A stretch of 64,000 nucleotides of DNA from Atrina japonica (Eukaryota; Mollusca; Bivalvia; Pterioida; Pinnidae): contig BROG01000253.1 in NCBI GenBank assembly GCA_030159075.1, positions 372,001-436,000 of the forward strand, given 5' to 3'. A program made the position numbers and the translations under genes. Under the pieces are notes generated by a model. The model was not told the origin of the DNA. It did no database searches and worked only from the letters and a program-made list of their open reading frames with translations. Within the stretch, counting starts at the first letter, position 1. Each line of letters begins with the position of its first letter. This document shows positions 14,605-30,100 of the stretch, in pieces.

Positions 14605-16959
14605 TTTTCTGAAACATGTATCATAAAATTATGTTAACCTAGTTACAGTCACTATATTCTCTTCTTGTATTCCCCTACTTTTTTTTTTTTTTGCTTGAAA
14701 ATATAACTACAATGTAGTGATAGGCAGGGCAGTCACTTTGGTTGCCATGTAGACAGACATGTAGGTCAATAATTTCGGCCATAACTCTGATTATTGTAGT
14801 AGCTAGCGCATGTTCTGATGTAAAATATATGTAAAGTATGACTTTGGAGTTGTAAGAATGACACTGAGAGATGACAAGGCTTAGAACAAGCTCACAGCTT
14901 TTATCTGTTGAATGGTCACGGTATATGGTCAAAAAATGACTGTTGTCTTGTAAATGCCAAACTATCTAAGTCAAGGACTGACATTTTTACTACTCTGAAT
15001 TGTCAGTCTAGCATTCTTCACTGCTTGTCAGCCATTCATGATGTCTTAGTAGAATCAAGGTATTGGCTTTATGCTACAGAGAATATATTTGTGGAAAAGA
15101 TAGTTGAAAGGATATTATAACAGTGAAATTGATGTTTGGGATTTTTTTCTAATTTTGGATTTTACCAATGGTAAGGTGAAATGTGTAATTTTTGTGAGTG
15201 GGTGCTCTTTTTACTTTTTGTGTGTGTTACATCATATTCAAATTTATTAACTCTTCATATTTGATAAACGAAGTAAATGTTTTCAAGTATGTGCTATTTT
15301 TAGATCCTTATTCATTGATGATAGCCATAGATCAGAATTATCTTCTAAACCATTTTCAAAAAGAGATATGGTATTTAGTAATCTATTTCAGGCCTGTCAA
15401 CATTACATCATATGTAAACACAAGGGTGCACATGAACTATGTTTATTACTTATTTTGTTATCGTATCTGTTTAAAAAAATGTACAATGGAACCTGGATTT
15501 TGAGACCACCTGTGATTGATAAACCAAGAGTGGGGAGCGGTACTTAATATTTTTTTTTAATGTTTATTTAGAAATTATCAAGATACAAAATATTTTTCAT
15601 TTGCAAGATGGTCTTAAGATGAGGTTTACCTGTAAATATTTCATTTATATTTACAATCTCTCTGTCTTATTTATAAACATCTCAGAGAATATTATATTAG
15701 GGGTGATTGCATTCTAACTGGGGAGGATCTCAAAGTGAATTATCAATTTAAACCCAAGATTATGAAAATTTATTTATTTGATTGCTATAATGATAATTGA
15801 CAAAAAAAAAAATTTTCAGGTTCTTTTTTTTTTCCCCTAGCCTTTTTTATTTCAATAGTTGAATTCTATTGCTACGATATTGAAGAATTCAAGGCTAAAG
15901 TACATGCATTGATATATTTATGGAAACTTACTTATGCCATAAAAATAGTGAATTGATTTGTCTATTATATTGAAAGTTAACACTTTGAATCATCTTTTTT
16001 TGAAGTAAATCTTTGCTATTTAACTCCAGAATGTCACACAGAACAATTAACTCATTTACCCTTGACGACCAATGGACTCTTCTGTAAATCAACAACTAAG
16101 ACCAGTCCAAATGTGTCTTAAGGAGTGAATAGGTTAATAGAAGTTGATGGAACCTCAAGGATAATTATGCCATTAAAATTCATTTAAGCATGAGCTACAG
16201 TCATGACATATATGACTAAGTCTGAAGAATGTTTGCTTTTAGAAGTTAGGATTCTTTTTTAATCGGGTCCTATTTCATAATGATATATTTACAAGTGTTA
16301 TGTAACACAGTAGCTTACTGAAAAATACTCCAAATATTTGATGAATTGATAGTTTTTAAACACCAACTTGCAAACATTTCATTATTTGAATTCAATTTCA
16401 AGATTCATTTGTAATACAGACTAAGCCTTCAGAATATTTCTGATCAATTAGAATCCATTTTAAATTGGGACCTTTTTTGTCATTGAATCTGCAGTCATTG
16501 TATTTAATGTGAAATTTGACTGAAAAATGCTATAAATGTTTGAAATTCTTCTAAACTTGAAAAGTACTAGCCTGCAAATGTTTTTTTTATATATATATTC
16601 TGATAGATTTATAAGGTTTTTAATGAACAAAAATTTGTCTTAAAATGGAATTTATGTACACAAATGTACTGAGATATTTCAACAAATGAAAGGTTAATTA
16701 TCTATGTGGTATACCCATACTAAACCATCGTAAGGATTGTTTTGCCTGGTTTTATTTTGGTTTGTTTGTTTTCTTTTGGTATTTTTTCTCTTTTTTTTAT
16801 ATCTGATATATCTGTTTTTGTCCTATTGTTTGCTTATATCACAAGTGACTCCACCCCAAAGTCCGTCTGACAATCTAATCATCACATTGCTTTACTATTT
16901 TTTTTTTCGCCATTTATATTTGTTCATATCCTTGATTGATTTATTGAGAGTAGAGACCT

Positions 16960-17017
<58 letters not shown>

Positions 17018-20000
17018 GATTGTATCATTTTGCAAAGTCAATTAAAACGTAAACAAATTAGGGTTTCATAGTTGCAGTTGAGTTGACCTTGAAATAAGGT
17101 CAACTGATTGTAATTAGCAGTATTGAGAGATGTAAGTTTAATGATGGGTTTTACGATCAGATAGGGGTACTTTAGATAAACATTGAAATATATGACCTAG
17201 CAGATGAGATACCTGGTAAATCCATTGACATGGCTGTATAGATGATAGTCGTTGTAGAGTCGTTTAGTTGATGATCATTGGTTTGACCCTTTAGTATCAT
17301 AAGAAAGGTATTTAAGTGCTTTGTGACCAATTCGGAGGTTTATATTCCTGTGTGGTTATGATAACGTGTGAAATGCAACCATTGAAAGTCAAAGAAATAC
17401 ATTTATATAAAAAAAAGTTTGTATCTTTGAAAAAACTATATGTATAAGATATGAACTACCGGGTAATGCAAATTTTTCCCCTTTTGGTTTTTTTTTTTCT
17501 GAATTATTTTGTTCAAACTGATGTCAGTGTAAACTCTCTGAGGAGACCATCTTGCATAGGAGACCACCTCATATTTAGGACCATAAATATTTAGTCTCTA
17601 AATTTTTTCTAAATAAGTCTGATTTGTCCAGACACTCACTTTTGAGACCTTCTTGCTGACCAGAGGATTAAACCCTTTCATGATAACTGCGTTCCTACTA
17701 ATTTCACCTGTGCACAAACACTTCCGTGTGGTATCAAGAAGTTTTGTGCTCAAAACATTTCATACCCATGACAGTTAGTACCCAATTAAAGACTAATTGT
17801 TCTCTGTGTACATGTATGATTTGAATTTCATTTTGGTATGATTAATATTGAGTACAAAACTTCTTGTTACCTCTCGGAAGTGTTAAGTGCGCAGGTGAGA
17901 TTAGTAGGAACGCAGTTATCATGAAAGAGTCTATTTGAGTCAGACAGATAAATGGTGTTAATTGCAAGGTTCCACTGTATTTATACTTTTCACTGTATAA
18001 AGTATTTTCACTAGTGAGAAGATCTCATTAATGAGAAGTTCTCACTAATGAGACACTGGATAGGTTGAATTGATAGTTATATAGTGTATTACTTATAACT
18101 GACAGAAAGTGTTGTTTCAAAAATTGAAAATTAAAAAAAATTAATTTCTCTTATATCAGTGCAGCCAGTACTTTTACCTGAACCTCAGGTAATTAACTTC
18201 TCTTATGAGTAAAACAAAAGTCGTTAAATAATTAATTGAAAAAAAAATCAAAAGAATAAATTTTTTTGTTTTCACCCCTGATTTCACGTTTTGAGTGCAT
18301 TTTTGACATTTGTTTGGAGAGTATATTCTTCATCATTAGGGGTAATTAGGTAAAAATTTCATATTTTTCACAAATTACGTGAAATTTGTAACCCAGATTT
18401 TCCAGTGTATGCTTTGGTGCACTTTCAATTACATTATTATATCTTGAAAAAAGAACAATGTAGATATATAAATTATATTTGATGGTCTTAAATATTTCAA
18501 GTTTTAGTCGTACTAAACTTTTTACTGCAGTAAATCATAGAAACTGATTTGTCATCATTACAATTTTACGTTTAAATGAAGTACATACTTTAATAATGCA
18601 TTTGTAAAATTACAACTCCTCACCAAAGTGCACAGGTTTTTGTCTTTCATATCAAATGTATAATTATTATTATTTTTTTTTTTTTCTTTCATAAGTTAGT
18701 TTTTATCACCATTTCATTTTATGGGGTTTCCTGAACCTGAGGTGCTATGTGTTATAAGTAAATGAGTGTAAAAATATACCTTACCAATGTATCAAAATCG
18801 GGGATACCATAGTATTAACAAAAATAAGTTTATGAGACAATATAAAAATCAGGTGAGAATTGGTCAAACAGGTCCACTGGAAATCTAGAGGTGGGATCAG
18901 GTGCCATGTAGAAGTAAGTACCCCCTGTCAACCGCTCATATCTGCTGTGAGTCCACAGTAAATTGTTTTCAATAGAATCATTTAACCTGAGTTACAAGGT
19001 GGCAAAAAAGTCGAGTGTTCATTGTTAGATGGTATTCAGTTTTGCTAAGAAAAGTTTCTTAGATCAGTAATTATCAGATGGGGTACAATAGGAACTCATT
19101 CCAGTTTTACAGATAGATGATTTAGGAATGTTCCAGGATTTTTCATTAATTCAGGAAAATGTATATTTCATATCACTGTACAATAAGTTCTCCCTTTTGT
19201 TGGAGATACGGCTGTTTATACATATGCATGTTCCTGTGTAAATTGTTACGTTAGATTGATCTGAATAATACATTTTTTTTTCAAAAGGTCACATATATTC
19301 GTGATCAAGAGTGCATTTATGAATGGATTTTTTGTCACCTGAAATTGACGTCATTAAGGAAGTACCTGTATAAATATATATTCAAATCAATTAATTCTAC
19401 ATAAATGTACATTTCTCTTAAATGCTAACAAATTGTCCTTTTAAAAAGATATTGACGTCAACAAGGAACAATCTTTTATGCAAGAAGAAAAATTAAGTGT
19501 CTAAATCTTATAGAAATATATATATGATCCAAAAAATAAATTTGCAAGATAAACATTTTTTTTTATTCAGTCTGTGGGTTTATGATCACATGACCATAAT
19601 ATTGTGCATTCGGAATAATGGAATGCATCTCGCTTACATTTTGTTTCTTTGGCATTTGGTTTTAGTCTTTTATTCTTGACCTTCTTTCTCTATCTATCAG
19701 GTCATATCTCATTCTCTCTACTTGGTTACATGTTTTTATTTGTTACAGGGTGGCTCAAACAAATATCTACTACCCATCCCACACTTAACATAAATCCGTG
19801 TTTAGAATAAACATTCAAAATTTAAATTTTACTGATATATCATTTTTTGTAAAGTACATCCACCCTGTTTAATTCGTACTGTATGAAATTCCATACTTAA
19901 AATATTGTATATCACCCAGAATTTTTACATATTAAGTTATTTAATATTGCCTTCCACACACCCACGTTACCAGGACAATACACCTGATCTTTACTGCAGC

Positions 20001-21114
20001 TTAAAAGAAAAAGAATATCGTATTTAAATACATGTATAGACATTCCCAAACCCCACAAACTTACCTTGTTTGTTAATTTCGAGGAGCATCTTGATGAAAG
20101 AGATTACGATAAAAATTACATCATGTTGGAAATGGATTATGATGTGACCAGGTAAACAAAGTCAACATAACTTTATGCCATTCATAATCAGGTGTTTGAT
20201 AATTAATCATCATGTTCAAAGAAGTTCTAATATTTCAAGTGAATCTTTGAATTATAAACTAGAGCATTCTGTCACTTTTTGGCTCTCCAAGGTCACAACA
20301 GTATAATCCTTCAACCCCTTATAGTATCTAAATGGCACACTCTATTGTCTTAGACCAGTCTATTATGATCTGTAGTGTTGAAAGGATTAAATTTAAAAAA
20401 GAAAGAAAAGAACTGAAATGTATTAAAGATATTCTTTATTTACTCTCTTATTTTATTGAGTTCTTTTAAAGTTTGTTTTTGCCTGTGAATGTGTGTTAAA
20501 TTGCTCTCCAACATAATATATGATATTTTTGGTATGTTCTGTGTTGAAATGATTTTTACCTATAAAAAAAATTAATAATAATTTTTAAAATGCTACTGAC
20601 TAGATTGTTTATTGTTGTTTAACGTCCCACTCAAGAATCTTTCACTCATATGGAGACGTCACCAATGCCGGTGAAGGGCTTCAGATTTTGGCCTATGCTC
20701 GACACCTATGGCCATTGAGCAGTGAGGGTTCTTTAACGTGCAGACACTCACTGTGACACGGGACCTCGGTTTTTACTGTCTCAGTCCGAAGGACAGGAGC
20801 GTGTCCGGGTTGGTAACCATTTCACATACTTCCCTGCCCAATCCGAGGATCGAACCCGGGTCGCATTGGTGCTACTGCCTAGAAGCCTGAATTGCTGAAG
20901 TATTATGGGTATATATTACCCCTTTACTTCTGATTTCATAGAAACTTGAATTTCCTTTTCAGTCTTATATACAGAAATAATTGATCATGTCTAAAATCTG
21001 GGTCCTACCTAGGTATAAATTCTTACTGAATATGAATTTATGATATGATATACTTATCAAGGCTTGAATCGTATTTAAAGAAGCTGCACTTGAGGTAAAC
21101 ATGTTAAATGGGTG

Positions 21115-21160
<46 letters not shown>

Positions 21161-24100
21161 TATAAATAGAATTGCTGATATTCATTGTATGAGAACTAAT
21201 AATTTAATTGTTTTTGTGTTGTTTTTTTTTGCAGGAGTTCAAATTCCATGGGTAAGAAAGAAATGGATTCTGCCAGTTCACTACGACATAGCAGTAACTT
21301 AAATCGACAGTTCATTCTGGAGGGCCATGCAGAATTTGCTTGTGTGAGTTATCTCCCTTTAAAAAAAAACAAAAAAAACAACAACAATAATTTTTCTTGT
21401 ACATGTTTTTATTGTTTCTAAATTGCCGGTGTGATAAATATCCAATAATGCTAACTTGATCCAAAAAGTTGTTAAAACACAAAATTGTCAACGACAGAAA
21501 TTTTGGACATTGTTTACAAATAATTAGAAGTGTAAATTGCATTTATATTTTTTTTTCTATCAATCTGACAAAAAATGTACAACTTTTCACACTTTATTAA
21601 AAAAAAAAATGAGCCACCCACCCCTTACCCTTAATGTGTTGCTTATGTTTTATAAAATAATAACAATAGATACCCAATATCTTAACCCCATTCTTTAAAT
21701 ATTATTAGTGCATTGAGTGTTGGGCTCTTGACATCAGCTTAAATGAACTCATGGCTCCTTTACAATTATTTGAAAATCTCGGTTAGTATTTAAACCAACT
21801 TCATGATAATAAGTAATTTAAACGTATAACTTAAATAAAGTCAGAAACGATCAACCAGAGGTTCACAAGTTTGGTTGGCGAACGAAAGGTCATAGATCTG
21901 AAGAAGATTCAACTTGAAATTGACATTTTTATTTATAATCTCTGTTGTGTTTAAATTTCGAAATAGCCAATGAGAGCTTTTTGTGAAGTACAATTCTGGG
22001 TATCGTTTTACAAAAACATACAATTTGGGTGTAAAATTGCACAAATATTGTGATAGTAAAGCCAAAATTATTTATGGAAGTATCGAATACAGTATTACAA
22101 GTTCTTGTTTACAGTGGTGCTGGCTTCCTATAGTAAATGCGTAAACTATTAACCCAGCTTTTATACCTTGTTTTGATATCCTGGCTGGAACCTAAGCTGA
22201 TTTTCATGAGAAATATGCAGAAGGTCGGTGGTCTCTTGTTGCGTACATTGTAACAAGGTTCTATCCTCCTGCAATAAATACTAGGTGCCACCATACATAG
22301 TGGTATAACTGACAAAATTCAAAACTTTTTTTTATATTTTTTTTATTTGAAATACAGTGAGTCCTGTCTTAAGTGACCACTTATAAGAGACCACCTGTTT
22401 TCTGACACCACATTCTGAATGCCACTTGGTTAAATAATCATTTAAATAAAATCTCTTTTGAGAGACCACCTGTATTGTAAGACCACAATTCAGTGGCAGA
22501 AGGGGATCGTCTCCCAAGACAGGTTCCATTCTATTATAATTGTAAAGTAATGATCCAATATATCAAGTCGGAAGTCACACTCATCACTTTTTTATTTATT
22601 TCCTTGGTCGCAAATGTTTGACTGTAAATTACTTGAGTCAATTTATGTCCACCAGAGCGCAGGTTAAACTTTGTAGCGCATCAATTAAAAAAGGCATCAT
22701 CTCCTGTCGAGAAAATATTGTTTGCAGGGGTGTAAGGCCAACAATTAGGGAATGCTGTTAATTACTGATAATGTCAACCACAGTGAAGGTGAAATTTGTG
22801 GTACTTCAGTTAGAGCAGGCATCGATTTTCATATTAGGAAAAAATTGTTTGCAGGGCAAACTTGGTACATACTGACTTTTGTGCACGTTACATACACGCA
22901 GGGGGTAAATACTTTTGGAAGTTATTATGCACTTAACATGTCATAAATAACAATTTGAAAACGATACATTTTGTTAAAGGTCAATAGATTGTATATTTTT
23001 ACTGACTCGTTTGATTGTTTTCATTGTCCAAAATGTAGGGAGAAAGTATCATGTAGAATGGTCATAATTTATATGTAATTGCACTCCGTGGATACAGTAA
23101 ACAGAGTCTGGTAAAATACCAACCACCAATAAAAGGGTTAGTCTGTCTGGAGGTTTAACAATTTTATCCCCATTTATCAAAGTGGTATGCCCCTTTTCTG
23201 TTCTTTTAGACCATGACGATTATCATAGGTAATGTGGGAAGGAAAGATTTTTTTAATTTCATTATTGTTTTACATTCCGCCAAAAGTGTTCTCTTTATTC
23301 AGAGATGACAAGATAAAAATAGAGAAGTGAGATATGTATTTTTCTTTGGTATCTCCTGACCTGCTAACACATTTGGCGAAATATCAATAAATTTTATATC
23401 AGTTTTATGCATTCTCAAATATGGAGAGCGATATGATTTACTGCAATATAGATAAATATTTAATTACCTGAACATATGGGCCAAGGGGTCCTGCTGTTGC
23501 ACTTCATAGTCTAGTATTGTACATTTACCTGCAAATTAATTACTTTGATAAATTGAAGTTCACACATATCCGATTTCAAATAAAATTCTGTTGTTGCATT
23601 TCAATGTGGCCAATTCAATTGATGTTGTTTTACGGCTTCATCTAAACCAACCCTTGAGAAAAAATCGACATGGAGTTTTAGATTTCAGAATTTACTGGGA
23701 TTTGTCTCAAACCTCATATCAAGAACCTGTTGTACTAGTCACGACATGAACAAAATACACCGAAGTCATCAAATGTCCTCTCTAAGTTAAACGTAATGTA
23801 AGTTTATGTGAGATTTAAAAAACATATCACAAAGTAAGTGTTGTATGGGCAAATGAGTGTTGTAGGTCTATACGCACCTGTGTCAACTTTATTGATAATA
23901 TGACCCAATTATAATGCATCCAGCATCTGCATCATTTCTGTTACTTTGATATATAAATGAACAGATAAATATATAAAATAATGAGTATGTATACATGTGT
24001 ATATATAAATATATGTATGTAATAATAATAATAGTTGTTAGCAGTATAGAGCCTTGATCTGCCATTATAAACACCACTCCCACTCCTCAGCAAGTCTTGA

Positions 24101-27100
24101 ATATGTCCCATGTTGAGAACGTTACCGTAATTATGTCTGTTATAGTTTACATTATCTCATTTACAAAAAAAAAAAAAGATATTATCTTTAACCCCCCTTG
24201 AATATTGTTGGACAAGCATCAAACCACATTTGTAAATGACCGCGGATTTTCTATAGAAAATTATGAATGAATTCATGCAGAGTGTAACCCACGGAGTGCA
24301 AAAAAAATCAGATTACGATGTGTACTCCTTCATTGATTAAATTTTCATCGAAATGAAATTCAAAGCTTTACTGTGAAAATACAATAGTAAGTGTTAATTG
24401 GTAAAAGTGTATTGGGGAAAATATTGAATGGAATCCATTTATATATAAACGTGTATTTACATTGTATAGAAGACATTGAGGAATTCCAAATAAGGATTGC
24501 GTTCATTGTCAGATCATAGTTGTCGATTTTTTTAAGTTAAAATGTATGAGAACGAAAGAAAGGTAAACCTATGGTAATTAGCACACCTGGGAAATCTTAA
24601 TATTTACAAACAACAAATAGAAACGACTCCAGAAAAGTATAGGAGTGTTATAACAATGTTTAACTATTCATGTATTTCCTTTTTTAAATAATTGACTTAA
24701 AGTGCACAAAAGTTAGAGTTTTTTAAATTCTGCATCATTTATGTGATCTGAACAGAAAAAGTAAACCACAGAACAAAAAAATTAACATGTGGTAAAATAA
24801 ATATAAATGTTGTTTGCATATACCGTACTTCGTCTACTGACTTAGTGATGTTGACCTAGTTATGTATAATAGGTGACCTTTGAAAAGTAACCAAAATTGG
24901 TTTCTTTACATCAAAACAAAGTGCACACAGTTTGAAATTAAAGTAAAAATTATTTCTTTAGTTCTGAACATAAAGAAAATAAGTTGCAATTTGATTTAAA
25001 ATAAAGGCACATTGTAGTAGCTGTTATTTTGACAAGTGCTAAGTGTTTTTATCTTCTTCATGGGCACTTTTGATATGTAAAAAAAGTGTTACATAACTAT
25101 TTGCATGGAGGCACTTTGCCTCTGCATTTCTGTGTAAGGCAGAAATAACTTTATGTATACTTACATGTATGCATAATTTAATTCTAATGAAGTAATTACT
25201 CCATTATTCAATTGCCCAAAAATTTTCTGTTTAAGACAGAAATTACTTACAGAAAATCAAGACACTTTCTGTTCTATGCCCAGATTGCTTTCTTATTGTC
25301 TATGACACTTACAACACTCAAGTAAAATAATTTTATTGTATATTTACAATATACCTGGACACTTTCTGTAAAGTACAAAAATTATACTGTATACATACTC
25401 TTGTACATGGACACTTTCTGTAAAGTTCAAAATTATACTGTGTACTCTTGTACCTGGACATGTTCTGTAAAGTGCAGAAATTATACTGTATACTCTTGTA
25501 CCTGGACACTTTCTGTAAAGTGCAAAATTATACTATGTACTCTTGTATCTGGACACTTTCTGTAAAGTGCAGAAATTATACTGTATACTCTTGTACATGG
25601 ACACTTTCTGTAAAGTTCAAAATTATACTGTGTACTCTTGTACCTGGACATGTTCTGTAAAGTGCAGAAATTATACTGTATACTCTTGTACCTGGACACT
25701 TTCTGTAAAGTGCAAAATTATACTATGTACTCTTGTATCTGGACACTTTCTGTAAAGTGCAGAAATTATACTGTAGACTCTGGTACCTGGACCCTTTCTG
25801 TAAAGTTCAAAAATTACACTGTAGACTCTTGTATCTGGACACTTTCTGTAAAGTGCAGAAACTATGTTGTATACACATAGTTTTTAGATGTTCATATTCT
25901 GTAGCTTGGGTGCCTTCTTATATATGAGACAGATACCTGTACCTTGATAATTTCATGATGCTTTCAGTCCTTTGCATTCCTATATTTCCAAACATTCCCC
26001 TGTTAAGGAAAAAGAAAAACAAACAAAAGGATTCTTCCCTATATCGCTGTAAGAAACTTTTAAGAGACATCTCTATATACCTTTCTATTAGCATACCTGT
26101 ATGTAAAAAAATGTAAATATGCAACACCTGTTTATCGTACAAAAATATTTGAAGTAAGTGTGAAGTATAAAGTTTGCCAAATTCATTCACCTACAGTACC
26201 CGTGTTACATGCAAATGTTACAGGTATGATATTGCTTACATAACGACATGCTCCTAAATCCTGCTATTACATATTTTTGATACATACATGTATGCACACA
26301 AACACAGATACATATATATATATTGCTATTTAAGAAAACAATTGCAATGGGTTAACTGTAGATAAATCATTCAGCATTCATGTTAAATTCTGTAAATTTC
26401 TTGTATCTTACATATATATATGCTATGAAATTGATCAGGTAATTAACCTTAACTCATTGATACAGGTATGTGGAAAACAGGTGAACTTGTTACTGTGAAG
26501 TGATGTGAAACATAAAAATAATGCTCACTGCATTGTCAAACACTATTTCATACATCTAGGTCTTAAATTTATATCACATACATTTTTTGTCGGATTGGGG
26601 AGCAAACTTTGGTCTATGATGATGTCAACAATTTTATGAAGATGCTGCGTTAAACTATGTCTTGAGAAAACTATTTAGAGTATCGCGTAGTAACGTCTCC
26701 TAATGATAGAAAATGATAACATTAGTTGACCTATGACCTTCATTCTTTATCTTGACCTTCCCCTTTGACCTTTACCTTCAAATTCTAGATGTATTGCTTC
26801 ACATTTTGGCCAGACTACCTTCAGAAGTTTGGTGTTATAGTTGAAGCAACTGGGACATCTTTGTAATTCTTAATCAGTATCATTAGCCTAGCCGAAATTT
26901 ACCACTGCCCACAGAATGTTTCAAGTTGACAGGCAGTCAAAATACCACTACCATAAATAAGTGCTTCATCAGTGGAATTTTTTAACAATAGATAGATATT
27001 TACATATTTTGAATATGACAACAGTTTTCAAAGATAATATGGTAACCTGATCTATAACTGACAACATGATATGTGATTTTTAAAACACCTGACAAGTTGA

Positions 27101-27135
27101 ATTAGTACAAATGCATATTCAGAATTGTTTGTGAA

Positions 27136-27166
<31 letters not shown>

Positions 27167-30100
27167 TGGATATAGAAATTTAATGGGAATGAATTTACAT
27201 CCATGTTAATTTGTTTGATATAATGGCATATTTGCTTTCCGACAGCAGTGATTTTTGGCAACAAACATGCATTTTACCTGTATAATTGACTTGTTATAAC
27301 AGAAAAGAATCAAAAATGAAAAAATTGTTGCCATAATTTATTAAATTAATAGACTGAAAATAAAATAGAATCAGTTTTACCTGTTGATTGCATTTTATTT
27401 CATTCTTGCAATCATATTGAATTTAATAAGGGTTTAACATCAAAGGATGTTCATGCAATCTTATTTTGGTGCCAAGCCTGGAAATTTGATATAACAGCAT
27501 ATTTGATATAACAGCAATTTTACTGGATCCCAACTTGGCTGTTATAACAAGAGTTGACTGTATATGTATATATATTATAACTTATAATCTTTGTTTGACC
27601 TAATTTCCCATCAAGTACAATTTTTATTTTTAATTTACAAAAAGCATCAGGTATAGGTGAAGTGACCCAAATTTTGACCTTAGTATTGAACTTCCACTAA
27701 AGCAGTGAAGGTACCTATAGCACCTAGCATGACCTCCATATTCCACAAAATGATTAGTCTACTCCTGCAATAAATGAAGGGGGGGGCTACAGATAAACTG
27801 TTACTTACAGGTTTTCAAGTCGACATCTCCTTGTCAACCAACTAGAAAAAGATTCTTGTTTGTGTGCACTAAAGGGGAAGGGGCACTTAAAGGGACATGG
27901 GTGTTTAATGGGTCGAATACAGTATGTTTTGTACATCTTACCCATAATCCCTCTGTACATTATGTTCTTATTAATAACTTTGTCTTGTTATTTCAGGGAG
28001 TCCAAACTCAGGACCGATATCTTTTCCTATTTAACGATCTACTCCTGGTAGCAAAACAGAAGTAAGTAGAAACATATTTTACATACACATTGTACGGTAC
28101 ATATATATTCTTGTTAGTTAATTGTTCATTTGCATATTCATATTTTTTCTCTCATTTCCTCTCTACTAGGTAGAATAAACATAAATCAAAATTTCTGTAA
28201 CTTACGAAAAGTCAAAAGAGTGCAGAAATATGATAATTTGGCTGTATGCTGTGTATTGTTTTAGAATAAATGTGAATTTATAAAAGAAACAGGTTCCTAT
28301 CTTATGTTGCCTTGAAATGTGATTTATTGAGATATTGACATCTCGGTGATGTTGACATGTCAGTTTAACAAGGAAATAAATTCTAGTAGGGAATCAGTTT
28401 CAGTCTGTAGCAGTAATAATATGTACATGTAATAATCCTTTCAAAACATTCCCTTGATCGATTATCTTCCATCCAAACATAATATGCACCAAATAACTTC
28501 ATCTTTCTATAATTCTATGAATATTTATCTGTGTTAGGCCTTTCACCCCAATTTATCTAAATGGTATACCCTTTTCTATTGTCTTAGACTAGTCTATTGC
28601 AGTATTTTATTGTTATAAGGATTAAGAATGTGAATTTTATGAAGTCCATGTTTATCTTCGATGGCCATTGTTTTTTCCCCTTTGGACTCCTTGACAATAG
28701 CATATCATTCACCTTACTGCACATTATAAACAGGTGTTATTATAGACAGGTGCTCTTAAGTTTGCCTTCTGTTGTGAAAATGGTCTTGAGAGATTTCCCA
28801 ACTGTCAAGTAATATATTTCTAAATAATGGGTGGCCTTTCCAATATAATGCCATATACAGTGAAACCTGTATATAAAGACCCCCTTAGGGACACAACAAA
28901 ACCAGTCTTTATAGGGAGGTAGTCTTTATATAGAGGTTGATTTATACACAAATGGTCCTATAAGGGACAGCAAAAATGGTCTTTATATGCAGGTGGTTGC
29001 TAAAGCAAGTTTTACTGTGTATCAAAGGTGTATAATCTTGACCTTGAAATGCCTTGCAAATCCTCCAGCACAGGTGTGACGTATGGTACTTCATATTTCC
29101 TGGTAGAAAATTTAAATAAGATGATTATTTTCACTGCAGAATAAGATTATGACAAAAGGCCTACTGTCTACATGTAGAGAAATAACAATTCAGTTTTTTT
29201 TTATGCTAATGTATTCTTCTTGGATTTTATACATACATGCCCATACATGTATGTATCTATATATAACAAAAAAAGGTCTTATTCTTTAGAGGAATTAATC
29301 ATTTTATTGCCCCCCTCTCTCTCTCTCTCAAATTTATATTAGATATGCGTATGTTATATTTTAACTTAAGGACACCATGATTTGATACACCATTATAAGA
29401 TGAGGTGTCATGACATTTGACCTGAAGGTCAAAGTTATAGGTTAGGCATATAGATTTTAGTCTCAACAGTTTCAGTTCTAGAACTCACATTGTACTTTCA
29501 GATGGGGTCTTGGTGGTGTTCTTGAGTGCACATGGTTACCATGTCTCTCCTCCATCAAGCCGGCTGCCACCATCTAAGTGAAATTTTTTTGAGCCACCAC
29601 CTAACCGAAAAATTGTCATGTGTGGCATAAAATACAAACCAAACAGAACACCTTCTAAATACTGACTGGGATTTTGAATGACGTCAGATTTTAGTCTCGA
29701 TAAAAATAATCTATTGCACAACACAATAATATTTTTATGTTTGGGTTTTTCAAAGGTCATATGAATACAGATATATTGGTTATTAGGTTAATCAATGAGT
29801 CTGGCTTACAGTACTTTAAATACAAATGATCAAATGTGTCTGATAAAACAATGACATTTAGATTAGCTGTTGTATCTGAACTCTGTTATCATTTGATATG
29901 CCTGCAGTTTTTGTTTTGTATCCTAAAGTTTACATTCATGTGTGTTTGTCATTGGTCAACCCTTGAATCTAAATGTTAGGAGAATTGAGTCAACATCCTC
30001 TGTTGTTGTAACATAAGCTTGGTCTCAAAATCACTACCTACCCGACCCTACTCTCCCCCTCTCTCCTTCTCCTTCCAGAAAACAGTTATAATAAAATAAA

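Larger units (their letters stand above)
10543..21234 (+). other. Intron 2
   Basis: 10.7 kb, the largest intron. It contains degenerate GT repeats (10960-11110), short TTAA MITEs (11309, 11521, 16047, 20307), a MITE between two (GT)n(TA)n tracts (14.2-14.6 kb), a 57-base G run (16960), a MITE nested in another MITE (17524-17980), a SINE (20607-20900) and a TA/GA microsatellite just before exon 3. No extra exon was recognised. Confidence 0.75.
21344..27996 (+). other. Intron 3
   Basis: 6.7 kb. It contains a SINE-B tail relic (22190-22301), a MITE (22355-22535), an 11-unit minisatellite (25351-25870) and a (TG)n tract (27143-27168). The rest is unremarkable AT-rich sequence. Confidence 0.75.

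Noticed and set aside
16737..17045. Plus-strand frame of 102 codons ending in a Gly run
   Set aside because: The Gly run is the 57-base G tract, and the rest is a T-rich hydrophobic stretch typical of noncoding T-rich DNA.
4319..21343. Direct splicing of exon 1 to exon 3
   Set aside because: The frame would read six codons into exon 3 and hit TAA; the 92-bp exon at 10451-10542 restores the frame and adds a family-like RRKSAPS segment.
25448..25927. Several overlapping 64-80 codon frames on both strands
   Set aside because: They are repeats of one 47-48 bp minisatellite unit seen in different frames.
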